Shown: positions 1-11,257 of the stretch, in pieces | Position numbering within the stretch: position 1 is the first letter of the stretch | Layout: the number at the start of each line of letters is the position of its first letter | Assembly (NCBI GenBank): GCA_030278955.1 | Contig: JAOANR010000001.1 | Coordinates: 44,790,890-44,854,889 of the forward strand | Length of the DNA: 64,000 bases | Direction: 5' to 3' | Source of the DNA: Hygrophila difformis | Lineage: Eukaryota > Streptophyta > Magnoliopsida > Lamiales > Acanthaceae | Notes under the pieces: model-generated | The model's input: only the letters and a program-made list of their open reading frames with translations | The model's database searches: none | Told to the model about the DNA's origin: nothing | Position numbers and translations under genes: made by a program

Positions 1-664
1 TCTAGAGCACTGTGCGATAAACTTCCTCTTCTTTTCGACCATTCATTTGTAAATTATATGATTTTAATAAGTTATTACTAAAAGTATAGCTGGATGGATT
101 TTTCAGTTTTTGCAAGCTAAATTATATAGTTTTAATATGATAATAAAAATAAACATGGAGAATTAAGCATGAAAGTAACTATCTATTTTATATATAAATA
201 GATATTGACTTTTTTAACTTAAAATTACATTTATGTATGTAAATATATAATTTAATAATTTAAATTGACAATTGTAGAAATAAATGGAATATGTTTGAGA
301 AAGTGTTGAAAACTAATTTTTATGAGGGGTAGGAGGGTTTGAGCGGAAAAGTAGGTATGTATAAAATACCTTATTTTATACTCTAATAATATAGATTGTT
401 GCGAGAAGAATTTTATTTAATGATAAAGACATTTACTTTTGAGACGACACTAATGTCGCACCTAAGTATTTGGAATTGAGATATTATTATTTGAGAAGTG
501 CCAAGAAAGGCTATATATAACCTTCCAGGAGAACACTACATACCGATGCGGCGATGTAGCTATAATCGTGGTAACACAAGATTTAAAACAATCAATCTAT
601 CTAGAGGTTCTCATATACTCTCTCCATTTTCGATGAAATGTTTATTTATATATAGTTCATATAG
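1..664. other. AT-rich intergenic sequence
   Basis: No coding region, RNA gene or repeat boundary is recognisable. Short open frames here have no family resemblance and the composition is strongly AT-biased. Confidence 0.6.
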
Positions 665-919
665 TACTTCCTCCATTTTCAGAAAATTGAAATGGACCCA
701 CAGTTCACGCAGTCCAATGCACATTTTAAACCATTAATAACTCAAATTCGGTAGAAGTAAAAATTCTAAAAGTTCGATATTTAAAAACTACACGACGAGA
801 TGAATCTAATAAGATCCCACTTGGCTATCTTTTAACATATATAAGTATGATAAAACTTTAAGTTAAATTGCATGTGTGAATAGTAGCAACGTTTCAATTT
901 ATCAAAAACGGGGGGAGTA
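665..919. mobile_element. Stowaway-like MITE
   Basis: The element opens with TACTTCCTCC and closes with GGGGGGAGTA, giving imperfect terminal inverted repeats that include the TA target typical of Tc1/mariner Stowaway MITEs. It is about 255 bp and non-coding. The interior matches the elements at 30877-31144 and 32184-33116, sharing the words around AGTCCAATGCACATTTTAAA and the AAAATTCTAAAAGTT segment. Confidence 0.8.
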
Positions 920-927
920 TTATTTAA

Positions 928-1190
928 TACTCCCTCCGTCCCGCTAGAAGTGTCCCATTTTGATTTTTGGCACTGTTCATTGGTCAACTTTGACCTAATG
1001 TTATCGCAATTATATAAGAAAAAAATATGGTCAAGTTTGGTCTTATTAGATTCGTCTAATCATGTAGTTTTAAAATATATATTTTACATAATTTTTACAT
1101 ATGTACATTTTAAGATATTAAGTGTTAAATAGATGCATTGGACGACGTGTCCAAAAGTTTTGAGACAGAAATAATGGTACAGAGGGAGTA
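928..1190. mobile_element. Stowaway-like MITE
   Basis: Terminal inverted repeats are TACTCCCTCCGTCCC on the left and ACAGAGGGAGTA on the right, with TA at both ends. The length is 263 bp. The interior (TGTTCATTGGTCAACTTTGA) places it in the same subfamily as the copies at 14764-15015 and 31676-31939. It lies 8 bp from the preceding MITE. Confidence 0.85.
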
Positions 1191-1429
1191 ACTAATTTTA
1201 GTTGAACCAAAAGCTGGTTCAATTAAAAAGTCTATTCAAACGGATCTTTGTTATTGTTTCTCATGGCATAATTAATTAGTTATGGCATAATTAATTAGCT
1301 ATATCTTTGTTTTATGTAGAATATAATATAATAATATTTTGGAATCTATGATCCATTTTTTTTTTTTTTTTTGAGCAGAGCCTACATTTGATCAAAGGTG
1401 ATTTTACATGAGTTCAATCCTCAAATTTT

Positions 1430-1687
1430 TTTTTTTGGCACTTCAGACGTCATGTGTGACTTTTTGGCACTGTTCATTGTTTAACTTTGACTCAATAGTA
1501 TTGCAAGTAAATATTTAAAAAAAATAGTCGAATTCGGTCTTGTTAGATTCGTCTAATCATGTAGTTTTAGAATATATATTTCACATATTTTTAACTTATA
1601 TACATTTTGAAATATGATCAATTTAAAAAGTGCATTGGATTGTGTGCAGAAATCAAACAAGACATCTTAAATGGGACGGATGGAGTA
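1430..1687. mobile_element. Stowaway-like MITE, left end decayed
   Basis: The right end (GGGACGGATGGAGTA) and the interior match the 14764-15015 MITE closely. The expected TACTCCCTCC left terminus is not recognisable, so the left boundary is set from the family length. Confidence 0.65.
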
Positions 1688-1826
1688 CTATAATTTTATT
1701 CTTCCCCCTGAATTAATGAGAAAAAGAGCACCGCACCAAAATTCAACTAGCTTCAGCTTCCTCATCATCATTTGTTCCATTGTCTTATTAAAAAGGACAA
1801 TGAATCAATAATAAACTAGCAATTAC

Positions 1827-2023
1827 TACATCCGTGATCCGTCACATTTAACTTGTCTTGTATGACTTCTGCACACAATCAAATGCATTTTTTTAACCAT
1901 TAATATCTCAAAATATGTATAAGGAAAATTATATAAAATGTATATTCAAAAACTTAGAATAAAATTGAGTCGAAATTAAAAAATGAATAGTGTCAAACGT
2001 GACACATTCACTGGGATGGATGG

Positions 2024-2026
<3 letters not shown>
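1827..2026. mobile_element. Stowaway-like MITE with internal deletion
   Basis: It begins TACATCCGTGATCCGTCACA and ends GGGATGGATGGGGTA, in the orientation of the 31676 copy. It is about 200 bp, shorter than its relatives, and lacks part of the centre. Its right terminus merges into a TA microsatellite. Confidence 0.7.

Positions 2027-2071
<45 letters not shown>
2025..2071. repeat. (TA)n microsatellite
   Basis: An uninterrupted TA dinucleotide run of about 47 bp starts at the TA of the adjoining MITE, so it probably grew from the MITE target site. Confidence 0.95.
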
Positions 2072-2074
<3 letters not shown>

Positions 2075-2089
2075 CCAAGCCATTAGCCA

Positions 2090-2222
2090 AAAGGGTTGTG
2101 AAAACATATGCTACACAGATTACAAAAAGATAAAGGAATAAAAGAGAGAAATAAGAGATCTTGGCAAACCAAACCCCAACCTTAAAATTGGGATGTAGGG
2201 GATTTGACCACTTTAACAAATT
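2090..2222 (-). repeat. SINE-like sequence, antisense
   Basis: This segment and 4118-4252 share order and spacing of motifs: a GTGAAA.CAT.CTACACA start, a purine-rich middle, and GGATTTGACCACT near the end. Read on the minus strand the second copy carries a B-box-like GTTCGATTTCC, suggesting a tRNA-derived SINE. No target duplication was found. Confidence 0.4.
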
Positions 2223-2744
2223 CTCATTTTAAAAACATGGGCTTTGGAGATGAACGAACAGGACAGTTTCCTCTCCTATCCCTATCCCTATCCATATAAT
2301 TTCTTTCATATATTTTTTTAAATTAAATTTAAGTTAAAAGTCAAATGGGCTCACCTGGTGGCTGCTGCTGTTTTGCTCATCTTCCGTCGGTTTACGGTTT
2401 GCTGGTTAGATAACCCAGCTGCCGTTTTTAATTTTATTTTTAATTGGAATTTAAGTTTAATAAAAGGATCCAACTTGCTGTTTTGATATAAATGAAATCA
2501 CATTCAGATTTCAAACAAACATGTCATGTTATACTGATACTTGTTAGATATCATCCCCATTATTTATAATGAGTAAATAATTTTTTTTTTCGCTGTTAGT
2601 TATAGTACAGAATTGAAGATTCTGTGTGGTAGGGACAGAAGTTATCAACCGTTGATAGTGGCTCCAATAAACCGTTGAAATTAATCTTAGGGTTATTTTT
2701 ATAATTTATCTCATTTTCGCAACAAAGCATTACAATATTCTATT

Positions 2745-3735
2745 CTTTTATTGTATTTTCTGAAATTTGATAGAAAATTTAGATTCATTGCCTCGAGTAG
2801 GTAGATTTTCATATAAAGAACGTCCAAATCCGAGTTCGTATGAGAAAATTATAGTCATTTGAAGTTTATTACGATTGCAGCAACTCAATATTTACATCTC
2901 AATGACGGAGCATACACGATTCAAGACATTGCCTCTACAATTTAGGGACATGGCCTATGCAATTCAGCAACATCATTGTACTCATTTCAGCGACACAATT
3001 GTATATATTCATTTCAGCGATGTCATTATATAAAAATCTTCTCTTTTTCTATTTAGAATTTCTGAAATCTGATTAAGTATTTAGATTCCTCGCATCGAGG
3101 AGATAGACTTTTATATAAAGAACGTCCAAATCCGAGTTCATTTGCGAAAGTTAGGGTCATTTGAAGTTTATTGCGATATTCAGCAACATAGCATTTACGT
3201 CTCAGCGACAGAGCATAAGGGCGACATTGCCTATAGAATGTAGCGACATGATCTATACAATTCAGCGACATAATTTAAACAATAAAGGGTATGCAATAAA
3301 CTTCGAATGGTTGTAACTTTCTCAAATGAACTCGGATGTGAACGCTCTTTATATGAAAATCTATCTACTAAATGCAAAGAATTTGAATATCATATAAGAT
3401 TTTAGTAATTTTCAGTGACTTGCAATGTGTATTTCAGCGACATGCTACAGTGTATGTCAGAGAACTATAATGCATATTTAGCGGCATGTCGCGTAAGCTT
3501 TGTTACATAGGTCATGTCGCTACATAGGTCTTGTCATTGAATTATGAAGGCTACGTCGCTGAATTGGATAGGCCTTGTCGTTGAGATGTATATACTCTGT
3601 TGCTGAAAATCGCAAAACTTCAAATGACTATAATTTCCTCAAATGAATTTGGAAGTTTTTCATATGGAAATCAATCTACTCGATGCAAGGAATCTAAATA
3701 TCTTATCAGATTTCAGAAATTCAAAACATACAAAT
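2745..3735. repeat. Fold-back repeat block with TCAGCGACA words
   Basis: Four related modules of roughly 120 bp are present. Two lie in direct orientation (about 2755-2885 and 3055-3180) and two inverted (about 3290-3415 and 3605-3730). Each carries the words TTTAGATTC, TCATATAAAGAACGTCCAAA and TCATTTGAAGTTT, or their complements. Between them the word TCAGCGACA or its complement TGTCGCTGA recurs at about 25-40 bp spacing. There is no coding capacity and no classified terminus; a foldback-type element is one reading. Confidence 0.7.
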
Positions 3736-3911
3736 ATGGCCCCCGAATATGGTATGTAGATTTATTACCCAATTAATCAATATTAGTATTTTTTTGACAA
3801 TTTTACCATTAATAAATAATAGCCATTTGATGAAAAGTAAAAGGCCAAGATTTATCATATCTGCCGTACGAATATTTTACATTTTTACTGTAATTGTACC
3901 CATTTTTTAGG

Positions 3912-4088
3912 CAACTACAAGGAGGTCATTCCATTTTTGGGCCATCATTTATTAATATTATGAATTTCGGCTATGAAAAGTATTTGGGCCAAATATAATG
4001 CCAATTTGACCACGTCAATGCTAAAATGGGCCAACTGTGGGCCACGTGCGGCCCGATGCCAGAAAATGAAAATGATCTCCTTGTAGTG
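3912..4088. mobile_element. CACTA-like MITE, degenerate
   Basis: The left end reads CAACTACAAGGAGGTCATTC and the right end, on the complement, CACTACAAGGAGATCATT. The pair forms imperfect inverted repeats starting with the CACTA signature. The 177-bp body is non-coding. No clear 3-bp target duplication remains. Confidence 0.5.
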
Positions 4089-4117
4089 GTCTGTTTTATA
4101 TGTTTTTTAATTAAAAT

Positions 4118-4252
4118 AAATACGTGGTGAAAGCTCATACTACACAACTTATAAAGTGACAAAGGCGAGAGATAGATGGCCAGATGGGAAATCGAACACA
4201 AAATCTAAACATTGGAAGTCAAGGACTTGACCACTAAGCCAATTCCTCAACC
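4118..4252 (-). repeat. SINE-like sequence, antisense
   Basis: Second copy of the family at 2090-2222. It ends in AAGGACTTGACCACTAAGCC, and its GGAAATCGAAC is the complement of a Pol III B box. I see no poly-A tract or target duplication. Confidence 0.45.
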
Positions 4253-4289
4253 CCATAGTCTTGGAAGATGCTACTGTTATTTTTAAATT

Positions 4290-4740
4290 TTTTTATTAAA
4301 AGTTATTTTATTATATATAAAGATTACTTTATCCGTGTTAAGGATAGGATAGGCATTTCGATAGGGGTGCAGTTGTATGATCCATGTCTATATAATTAAG
4401 GGATATTCCATAGCGTTTTCTGATCTAGGATATACCAACACTCCCCCAAAGCTAATATCCAACTCGAAATCTTATCCTACATTTAAATACGATAAACTCG
4501 GGCAATATGACTCTAATACTATGTTAAGAATGAGATAGGAGTATCCAACGTAGAATCAATTGATGATGGGTGAAGTTGCCCATTGTCCAAACATGTGGGA
4601 AATGTCAACAATCCAAACACGATTAAACTGTTGCTAACCCTATTAATTAGAAATGAAATACATTGGTGATTGGCTGACTCATTGGGTTGCGAACTGATGA
4701 CAATCAATCATGACTGCCATTTTCGTCCAAAATTGTGTCC
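4290..4740. other. Unclassified repeat-like sequence, possible decayed LTR edge
   Basis: No gene is seen. The string GACTCTAATACTATGTTAAGA near 4509 resembles a decayed antisense Met-tRNA primer site (normally CTCTGATACCATGT) next to an LTR edge, but neither an LTR pair nor pol sequence accompanies it. Confidence 0.3.
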
Positions 4741-7175
4741 TAGTGGTAATTTTTGATCATATTTTCCTTGAGAATGAGTAAAAGATGAAAAGAACTGCAT
4801 GGGATAAGAGAAAGATTAAGATCCGAAGAAGAGTTTAAAATGAAAAGAAATAGCTTGAAAACTTGAAGTATTTCGCCCAAACTGATTCTCGCTTTGTCAT
4901 TTAGCAGAGAAAGGAAAAAGAAATATTGCGAGGAATATACTTGGAGAGGATGGCAAGATTCGGAAGGATATTGCGAGTGAAGAAGAAAAGATGTCGCAAG
5001 ATGAGTAGGGTGAAACCCAGATAAGCTGAAGAAATGTCTAAGACTTGAGAAACCCATGCGGTGATTATTTAACATCGCGTTAGAAGGGAAAAGAACAGGA
5101 TAATGCGTGAAGCAAGGGAGTAATTAAGTGCGAGCAAGATTTATGCTCAAGGCAGGAGGCAGTTATTTTCACACATATATAAATAGACCCCTACGGTTCA
5201 GCTCAAACCAACCGGAGGACTTCAGAATCACTCTCATATTCTCCTGTTCACATAGAGTTTTTCGTAGGTAGGGTAGTTAAAGATTTAATACTAATCTTGT
5301 GATTAAATTGCTGTTGTTCTTCAGATTTATTCATTTTTAGTAGATTAGATTTTAAATTTCGTTTAGTAGTTTAGATTAAGGATATTCTGGGGAGAGGAAT
5401 TCTGCAAGGAAGTGTTTCATACTATCCTAATGACGATCAATTCAATCTGTTTTCTTCATGTTCATCCAATCAAATTCGCATTTTCTGATGAGTTTCAGAT
5501 TTCCAGGTGTATTCGTTTCTTTTTCTTTTTACATTTTCTGTTGAATGAAGGTAAACCACGTTTCAGATTGCATATTTTCTTTCGGAATCCTAATCTTTAA
5601 ATCAGAACAACTGAATTAGTTAGAACGACGGTTGAATTCAGGATGAATTTTGTATCAGAATTAAAAATCTCGAGTTGTGTTATTCGTAATCATTTAGAGA
5701 TTTAGAAATCTTGTTTAAATATGTTGTTCTAGTTCTTTAATCTTGCGAAGAGATGATATAACCTTGACATGATGATTGATTCTGAATTTTTTAGAAATTA
5801 CAATTCATAACTTTAAATTCGTTCATATTATCGTTTTCTGTTCCATAACTGTTCCCGAATCTATAATTCTTAGAATTCTGGAATTTGCATCTACCTATCT
5901 TGATATTGTTCTTAGCAAAACTGTTAAAGAAATTTTTGAAAGCAGTTGTTAACTCAATTTGATTTTGATTCCAATAATATTTCTGAAGGTTAAGTGAAAT
6001 GATTTTTCACTAAGTTCTCAAAAACCCACGCAGTGTTGAACATAGCGTGATAATCTTTCAGAGCTAAAATACTGTGTTCACGAGCCCAGCTAACACTTCA
6101 AGATTAGTCTCGCTATATTCCTTTGTAAATATCGCGAGATGAATCTTTTGAAGTAATCTAAACTTAGTATTTTCCTTCATGCACAAACCTATTCTCGCTT
6201 TATGCAATAATAGAAATGACGCGAGGATCCTACCTACAAACTTACTTCTTAATATGTTATCCTAGAACCCACGCCTTGTCCATTTGAACAAAGTGAGGGA
6301 GCATTATGAGACAGCATCAGAATTGGTTCCTTTTCATAAGGAAGCCAAATAATTTCTCGCTACATACATATACCACTTATCTTATAAATGGGAGTTAAAC
6401 AACCTCGCCATGTTCTTGGGAATTTTATTGCGAGGAGTTTAATTCTCTGTATTATTTGAATCTGATGAACATTCTATGAATAATAGCTCCCTCTACGTTG
6501 TTCAAATATAGCGCGTGGAAAATTAGAATGTTCATAGTTTCAAACCCCAAAATAATTACTGCGAGTTATTTGGACATATATTTTGCAGATTTGATTCTCA
6601 AATCCTTTTTAAGGGAAGTAATTCCCTGCATTCTGTCTAGCTCCTAATGTATATTTTTGGAGCACTCTAGCATTTTACTTAGAAGATCAGAACCCTCATC
6701 TCTTATTTATACAAATATTACTATTTATATCCATATTATTTTGGGATATTTCCCAGACTGAGCAGAGTATTTCAACTTTCCTTAAATAAACATATCATTC
6801 ATAATCAATTTTTCACCATCACAGTCATAAGGACATTGAGATTGGAATAAGGATATTAGTTTGTCAAACCATCATTTACTCAGGATAATGAACAAACCTT
6901 TTCTGCAATTGGACATTTAGTACCTGTCGTTTAAAAAGGAAAGATGCTTCAAAAATTATCTTTTGTCTTAAAAATTAATGAGACTCTAGAAGAGTTAACT
7001 TCCGGGGGTCATAGATTGTTATGATAAACAAATCATAAGCTATGAGTAGGAAGTTAAACACCTTTTAGAATTTCATTAATCCTGAGTTAAGTCATGAGTA
7101 TTTAGAAATATTTACAGTAGATTCTCTTGCCAATGCATCTGTATAAATCTGAATAGTCCAGATAAGTGAAGGACT
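4741..7175. other. Long non-coding block with CTCGC/GCGAG words
   Basis: No sustained reading frame is present. A TATA-like TATATAAATAG lies at 5176-5186 on the plus strand, about 40 bp before a GC-richer leader-like stretch. The words AACCCAYGC (5051, 6023, 6266) and paired CTCGC...GCGAG recur across 4886-6435. The block may be a very long LTR or promoter of a retroelement whose coding part is absent. I cannot assign a family. Confidence 0.4.
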
Positions 7176-7327
7176 TTGATTAGCAATTTCATCTTGATAT
7201 ACTTACAGGATTATTATTTCTTACAAATATTTGTTGGAATAATTTTGAGAAACTTGAATCTCGTAAAACCCTTGGAATTTGAATTTCAAATTTTCGGAAG
7301 CCCATCATTACCCCTAGGTAGTCTAAG

Positions 7328-7335
7328 TGACGTCA
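7328..7335. promoter_or_regulatory. TGACGTCA palindrome upstream of the 3' ORF
   Basis: A perfect bZIP/CRE-type TGACGTCA site lies about 190 bp before the 3' ORF start and is followed by a TATA-like CTTTAAATGG near 7431. It may belong to an internal promoter for the ORF; that role is inferred. Confidence 0.35.
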
Positions 7336-7520
7336 CGGCTGCACCTGGATGTCTGTAACCACTACTGTTCCCCGTCACGTTGCACGTCCGAGAAACTGCC
7401 CTCGTCTCTCCAGCTTCCGGCGAACTCCTCTTTAAATGGTTTATCATTTCTTCTCCTCTCCATAAGCTCTCTCTCTAATCTTCTGTTTCAAATTTTTCTT
7501 GTGTGCAAGTGTGTGAAAAA

Positions 7521-9022
7521 TGGAGAAACCTTCCCATGGTGATGCACCTCATACCACATCCTCTTCATCGTCTAAAACTCCATCCCAACTACTGAACAAC
7601 CGATTGATGCTCAGCCAATCGACTCATTGCCGCCGATACTCTATCTTGGCCATACTGAAACTACCACCGAGCTAACTCCTACCTCTGACCAGCCCTCACC
7701 TGTTGTTGTTTCCTCTTAAACACAGAAGGAGCAAAATCAAAATGTTGAAGTTAATGTTGATACCTCTGCTGTAGACGAGATCGTCCGTGAGATCAATCAG
7801 TCCAGTCCTCCTCCCTCACCTCCCGAAAACCAGGGGCTGGATGATATGCGTGAAGAGGATGTTGCTGATATGACTGCTTCACAACCAACTGGTGGAAGGA
7901 ATCCCACTACTGTTGAGACGGCACCTCAACCAAGGAGATCCACTAGAAAATGCAGAGACCCCTCTACCCCTTCTGCTCCTGCTACTGCTGTCGCTTCAAC
8001 TTCTAAGAAACCACAAAAGGCACCAACCGTCCTTGATGCTAATAAGGCCCATACCAAGAAGTATTTCTCGGAGATGATGAAAGCCTTCTCAAAGGAAGTT
8101 CTAAAGGGAATGGAGCTTAAGCCTGAAGAGATTATTCGGCACAGCCATTTTACGACCCCAGGTTTCTCGGACTACCTTCAAGAGAGGCATCTACTATTTT
8201 GGGCAAAAGGACATTCAATACTCTCCAACTCATGTTCGCGAGTTCTATGCGAATCCGACTCCAGAAATCCTTGATCCAAATTCTGCATGGTTCGGTAAGA
8301 TTTACATTCGAGGAAAATTTAGAGATCTAACCCCTGCTATCATTTTGCGGTTGTTAGTACTACCACCCAACAAAGACTTAGGAGATTGTTTGGAGATCAT
8401 GCCTGACAGTATTACTCATGTTGCCCTAGCTATTTCTGATAAGAAAGTCGGATCATTTGGAAGAAACAAATTCACTGTCATCCAACTCTCCTTGAAGTTC
8501 TACTGTTTGTACCAGTTTTGTAGTGCAAACATCTTGCCAACGAAGAACCAGTCCCAAATTAGTTCTTACATGGGTAAATTGTTGTTTTGCATTGATAAAT
8601 ATATGGGACCAATGAACTTTCGATGGTTTCTTCTTAAATAGATGGTGAAGTGTACTTCTGGGAACATCAAAAAGACTGCCAAACTTCCATATCCCGCATT
8701 GATCACAACATTTCTCATTTCATCCAGTGTTAAGATAAAAAACAAGTATATGGTGAATCTGCATGACTACAAGCCACCCCCTCACCTGATTAACATGCAT
8801 AATGATTTTAAGCATGGACCTGCACTTTCCGGACCTGCCCTGGTTCAACAATTGAGGCAGCTTCTCAACAGTCGGAACGAGAACCTGACTGCCTGGAGTC
8901 AAGGTGCCATGGTTATGAAAAGGGAGAATCTTAAAATTATGCATTTGTTACCTTTTTCCTTTGATGAAGCTGATATGGAGGAAGAGTCGGAAGAATATCC
9001 TACCTCTGATGATGAGGAGTGA
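7521..9022 (+). pseudogene. Broken 3' ORF of SIRE-like Copia (plant transposon-associated protein)
   Basis: The likely start is the ATG at 7521 (MEKPSHGDAP). The N-terminal part is Ser/Thr/Pro-rich and low complexity. It is broken by a frameshift near 7590, a TAA at about 7718, a frameshift near 8180 and a TAG just before 8642. From about 8160 to 8900 the joined frames show a compact hydrophobic domain with words such as FYANPTPEILD, GKIYIRGK and YCLYQFCSANILPT. I associate this with proteins that eudicot annotations call putative plant transposon protein, from memory. The C terminus is acidic (EESEEYPTSDDEE). Its function in the element is not established. It is disrupted and unlikely to make a full protein. 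Confidence 0.6.
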
Positions 9023-9417
9023 TAATTCATCATGGGAGAGAAAAGGTGTTGGTTGCTGATGATGTTGGTTGCTGCTGCTGTTTGCTGGTAGTTGGTATCT
9101 TTTGGTAACAATTTCTGAAAAACCGTCTATTTTGCTTTTATGGTAATGATGTTTGTTTTAACTGTTTTGAGTGTCATCATGATGAACCCTGTTTCACTGG
9201 ATTACTATGGTTTGTAATAGTAATTAAGACTACTTGATGACCGTTTGCTTGTTGTTTTAACTGCCCATGGATGATTGTTCATTGTTCTGCAAGTGCCTGA
9301 ATTATTTTGAGATATCATGCTCATGACTGTTCTTTTGTATTATGTTCTAATCTTAATGTACTCAAACTCTTTGGTATAATTTCAACACCTTGAGTGATGG
9401 AATTATCATCTCTACAA

Positions 9418-9431
9418 AGAGTGGGGGAGAT
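9418..9431 (+). other. Polypurine tract of SIRE-like remnant
   Basis: AGAGTGGGGGAGAT directly precedes the LTR, as expected for plus-strand priming in an LTR retrotransposon. Confidence 0.6.
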
Positions 9432-10381
9432 TGTTATTGTCTAATACTTTTGTGCAGAAGATTCAGTCGTCCTATCTATGTTGAAACTACACTGGAACAG
9501 CAAGAACTGTTCTCTGACAGTTTTATTTTTCTGTTATTGGTTGTTACTTTGTTTTCTGATAATTTTTGCAGGATCTCTTTATAGAATTAGGAGTCCATAG
9601 ACTTGGTATATATTAGAGTCCTGTAAATAGATCGAGTTGTAATTGTCTTGTTTTTAGAAATTCGTGAGTTGGTTATCTTTCTTTCTCTCTAGATTCTCTC
9701 TAGATTTTCTGAGTTTGTGTTTCTTTCTGAGAGTGAGAAAGTTTTTAGAGTTTCTATGCATTGTTCTCTTTTTAGTCTCTATCTTGAATAACCCAGAAGA
9801 CATTGAGCTTACACTGCTTCAATTGAATTCGTTCGAATTGAAGATCACTTCTATATTCATTTCGTTACAAAGGTGTTCTTGTTGAAGAAACCTTCCTGAA
9901 GGCAAAGGATCAAATTCATGTGTGACTGCTATTCAAGAATCAAGTTGAAAAGATCTGCTGATAGGATTGCATCCAATTGGAGTCTGTTTCCAGTACCTGA
10001 AGTTATGGGGGAGTTCGGACTACAGGTTGTCAACTAGATCAGGTCCAGTTGAATGTTAGATGTGTTTTGTATCTTAGTCAGTTCAGTCTTGTTCTTTTGA
10101 TTCTTAGAGTGAGTAAGAGTCCCTGGATTGGTATCCCCCAGACGTAGATCCCTTGGATCGAACTGGGTCATCAAATCTTGTGTCTCTTCACTGTTTCTGC
10201 TGCACAACTCACAAACACACTCTTGTGTTATTCCGTAGTTCTGTTACTGCTCAACGACGTAGTTATTTCAAAATTAGTTTATCTGGGACTTACAAAGTGA
10301 GGAAGTAATTAACCATTGAGTAAATTTTAAAGCATCAACTCAACCACAAAAGGCTTGATATGATAATGGATCGTGGCAACA
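9432..10381 (+). repeat. 3' LTR of SIRE-like remnant
   Basis: The LTR begins TGTTATTGTCTAATAC after the purine tract. The conserved SIRE-type segment CTGGATTGGTATCCCCCAGA lies at about 10122-10141. The right end is set at a CAACA near 10381 by analogy with the other LTR (914 bp) and is uncertain by about 130 bp. No partner LTR is in the window, so age cannot be estimated. Confidence 0.5.
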
Positions 10382-10737
10382 CTCACCTGGCTTCACCAGA
10401 AATGGAACTCTCATCTCAGAAAGTTTTTCCGTGAAATGGTGAGCAGTGCTTTAAAAAGTATCTATGAAAATAAAGAGGGTCAATAACTGTGAGCTGTAGG
10501 TAAAACTATGTACCCAATAAGGGAAGGGAACCGGAGGTAGGATCATAGCACGAGAGTTCCTTTTTTATTTTTGTTTTTATGTTTGGAAAATTTTGGAGTT
10601 TCTTTTTTGCCGAAGAAAATATTTTGGAGTTAACGATGTAAAATAATTTTAAATTTAAAATTTTTTTAAGTAGTATTGTTTTGATGCTGGAATTTAAAAT
10701 GAGAGTTTGAAAGTTGAATTTTAAAAATTAAAAGCTA
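10382..10737. other. Intergenic sequence between two Copia elements
   Basis: Nothing coding is recognised. It becomes T-rich after 10560 and supplies the CTCCT target of the next element. Confidence 0.5.
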
Positions 10738-10742
10738 CTCCT

Positions 10743-11070
10743 TGTAAAAATCACTCAATCTGAACAATTTGAGCAGAATGGAATGAGAGACAAGAGAGTA
10801 AATAACTGCCTTCTCCATTAGCAACAAAAGGGAATGAATAATGTTCTGTTACAAAGAAAGGAAGAAGAAGGTTTATTTAAACAGATAAAGCGTTAACACG
10901 CTTAATCTAGCCAAACTAACAACATAAAGGGAAAGTACACAAAAGCCCCTGACTAACAACTATACAAAACTAAAGCAACTTTAACTAAGACTAATGCGAC
11001 TTCAACCAACTAACTACAACCAACTCCAAGCTTCCAAGGCTGCTGCTGCTGCTGCACACTAACCTCAACA
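10743..11070 (-). repeat. 3' LTR of the 10743-14474 Copia
   Basis: On the minus strand it starts TGTTGAGGTTAGTGTGCAGC and ends GATTTTTACA. It contains a (GCT)5 run on the plus strand and matches the LTR at 14147-14474 except for five substitutions. Confidence 0.95.
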
Positions 11071-11080
11071 TCCCCCCGCA
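11071..11080 (-). other. Polypurine tract
   Basis: On the minus strand TGCGGGGGGA abuts the 3' LTR. Confidence 0.85.
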
Positions 11081-11089
11081 AGGTGAAAC

Positions 11090-11257
11090 TTACCAAAGTT
11101 TCAACTTGGAACAGAATGAGAGAAAGACCTTGGGAGATAGACCCTTGGTGAAAACATCCGCTAGCTGCTGTTGAGAAGGAACAAAGATAGGATCAATATA
11201 CTTTTGTTGATAGTAATCCCGAACATAGAGACATCCTATATCAATGTGCTTGGTTCT
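11090..11257 (-). pseudogene. C-terminal RNase H tail of the Copia element
   Basis: Read on the minus strand, the frame gives KHIDIG, then PSQQQLADVFTKGLSP, the conserved end of Copia RNase H, closing at a TAA at 11090-11092. The central RNase H and all RT motifs are absent between this and the integrase ORF, marking the internal deletion. Confidence 0.8.

Larger units (their letters stand above)
7180..10381 (+). mobile_element. SIRE-like Copia remnant: 3' ORF, PPT and 3' LTR
   Basis: The order parallels the element at 49346-56840: a spacer, a promoter-like segment, a low-complexity 3' ORF, then a purine tract and an LTR. The LTR contains CTGGATTGGTATCCCCCAGA followed by a GAACTGGGTCA word, both shared with the LTR at 49346-50259. 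No gag, integrase or RT lies upstream, so only the 3' part survives. The left edge is estimated from similarity to the spacer after pol in the second element. Confidence 0.6.

Noticed and set aside
1929..2219. Minus-strand ORF with a Tyr-Ile repeat
   Set aside because: The repeat is the TA microsatellite read as codons; the rest is MITE and SINE-like sequence.
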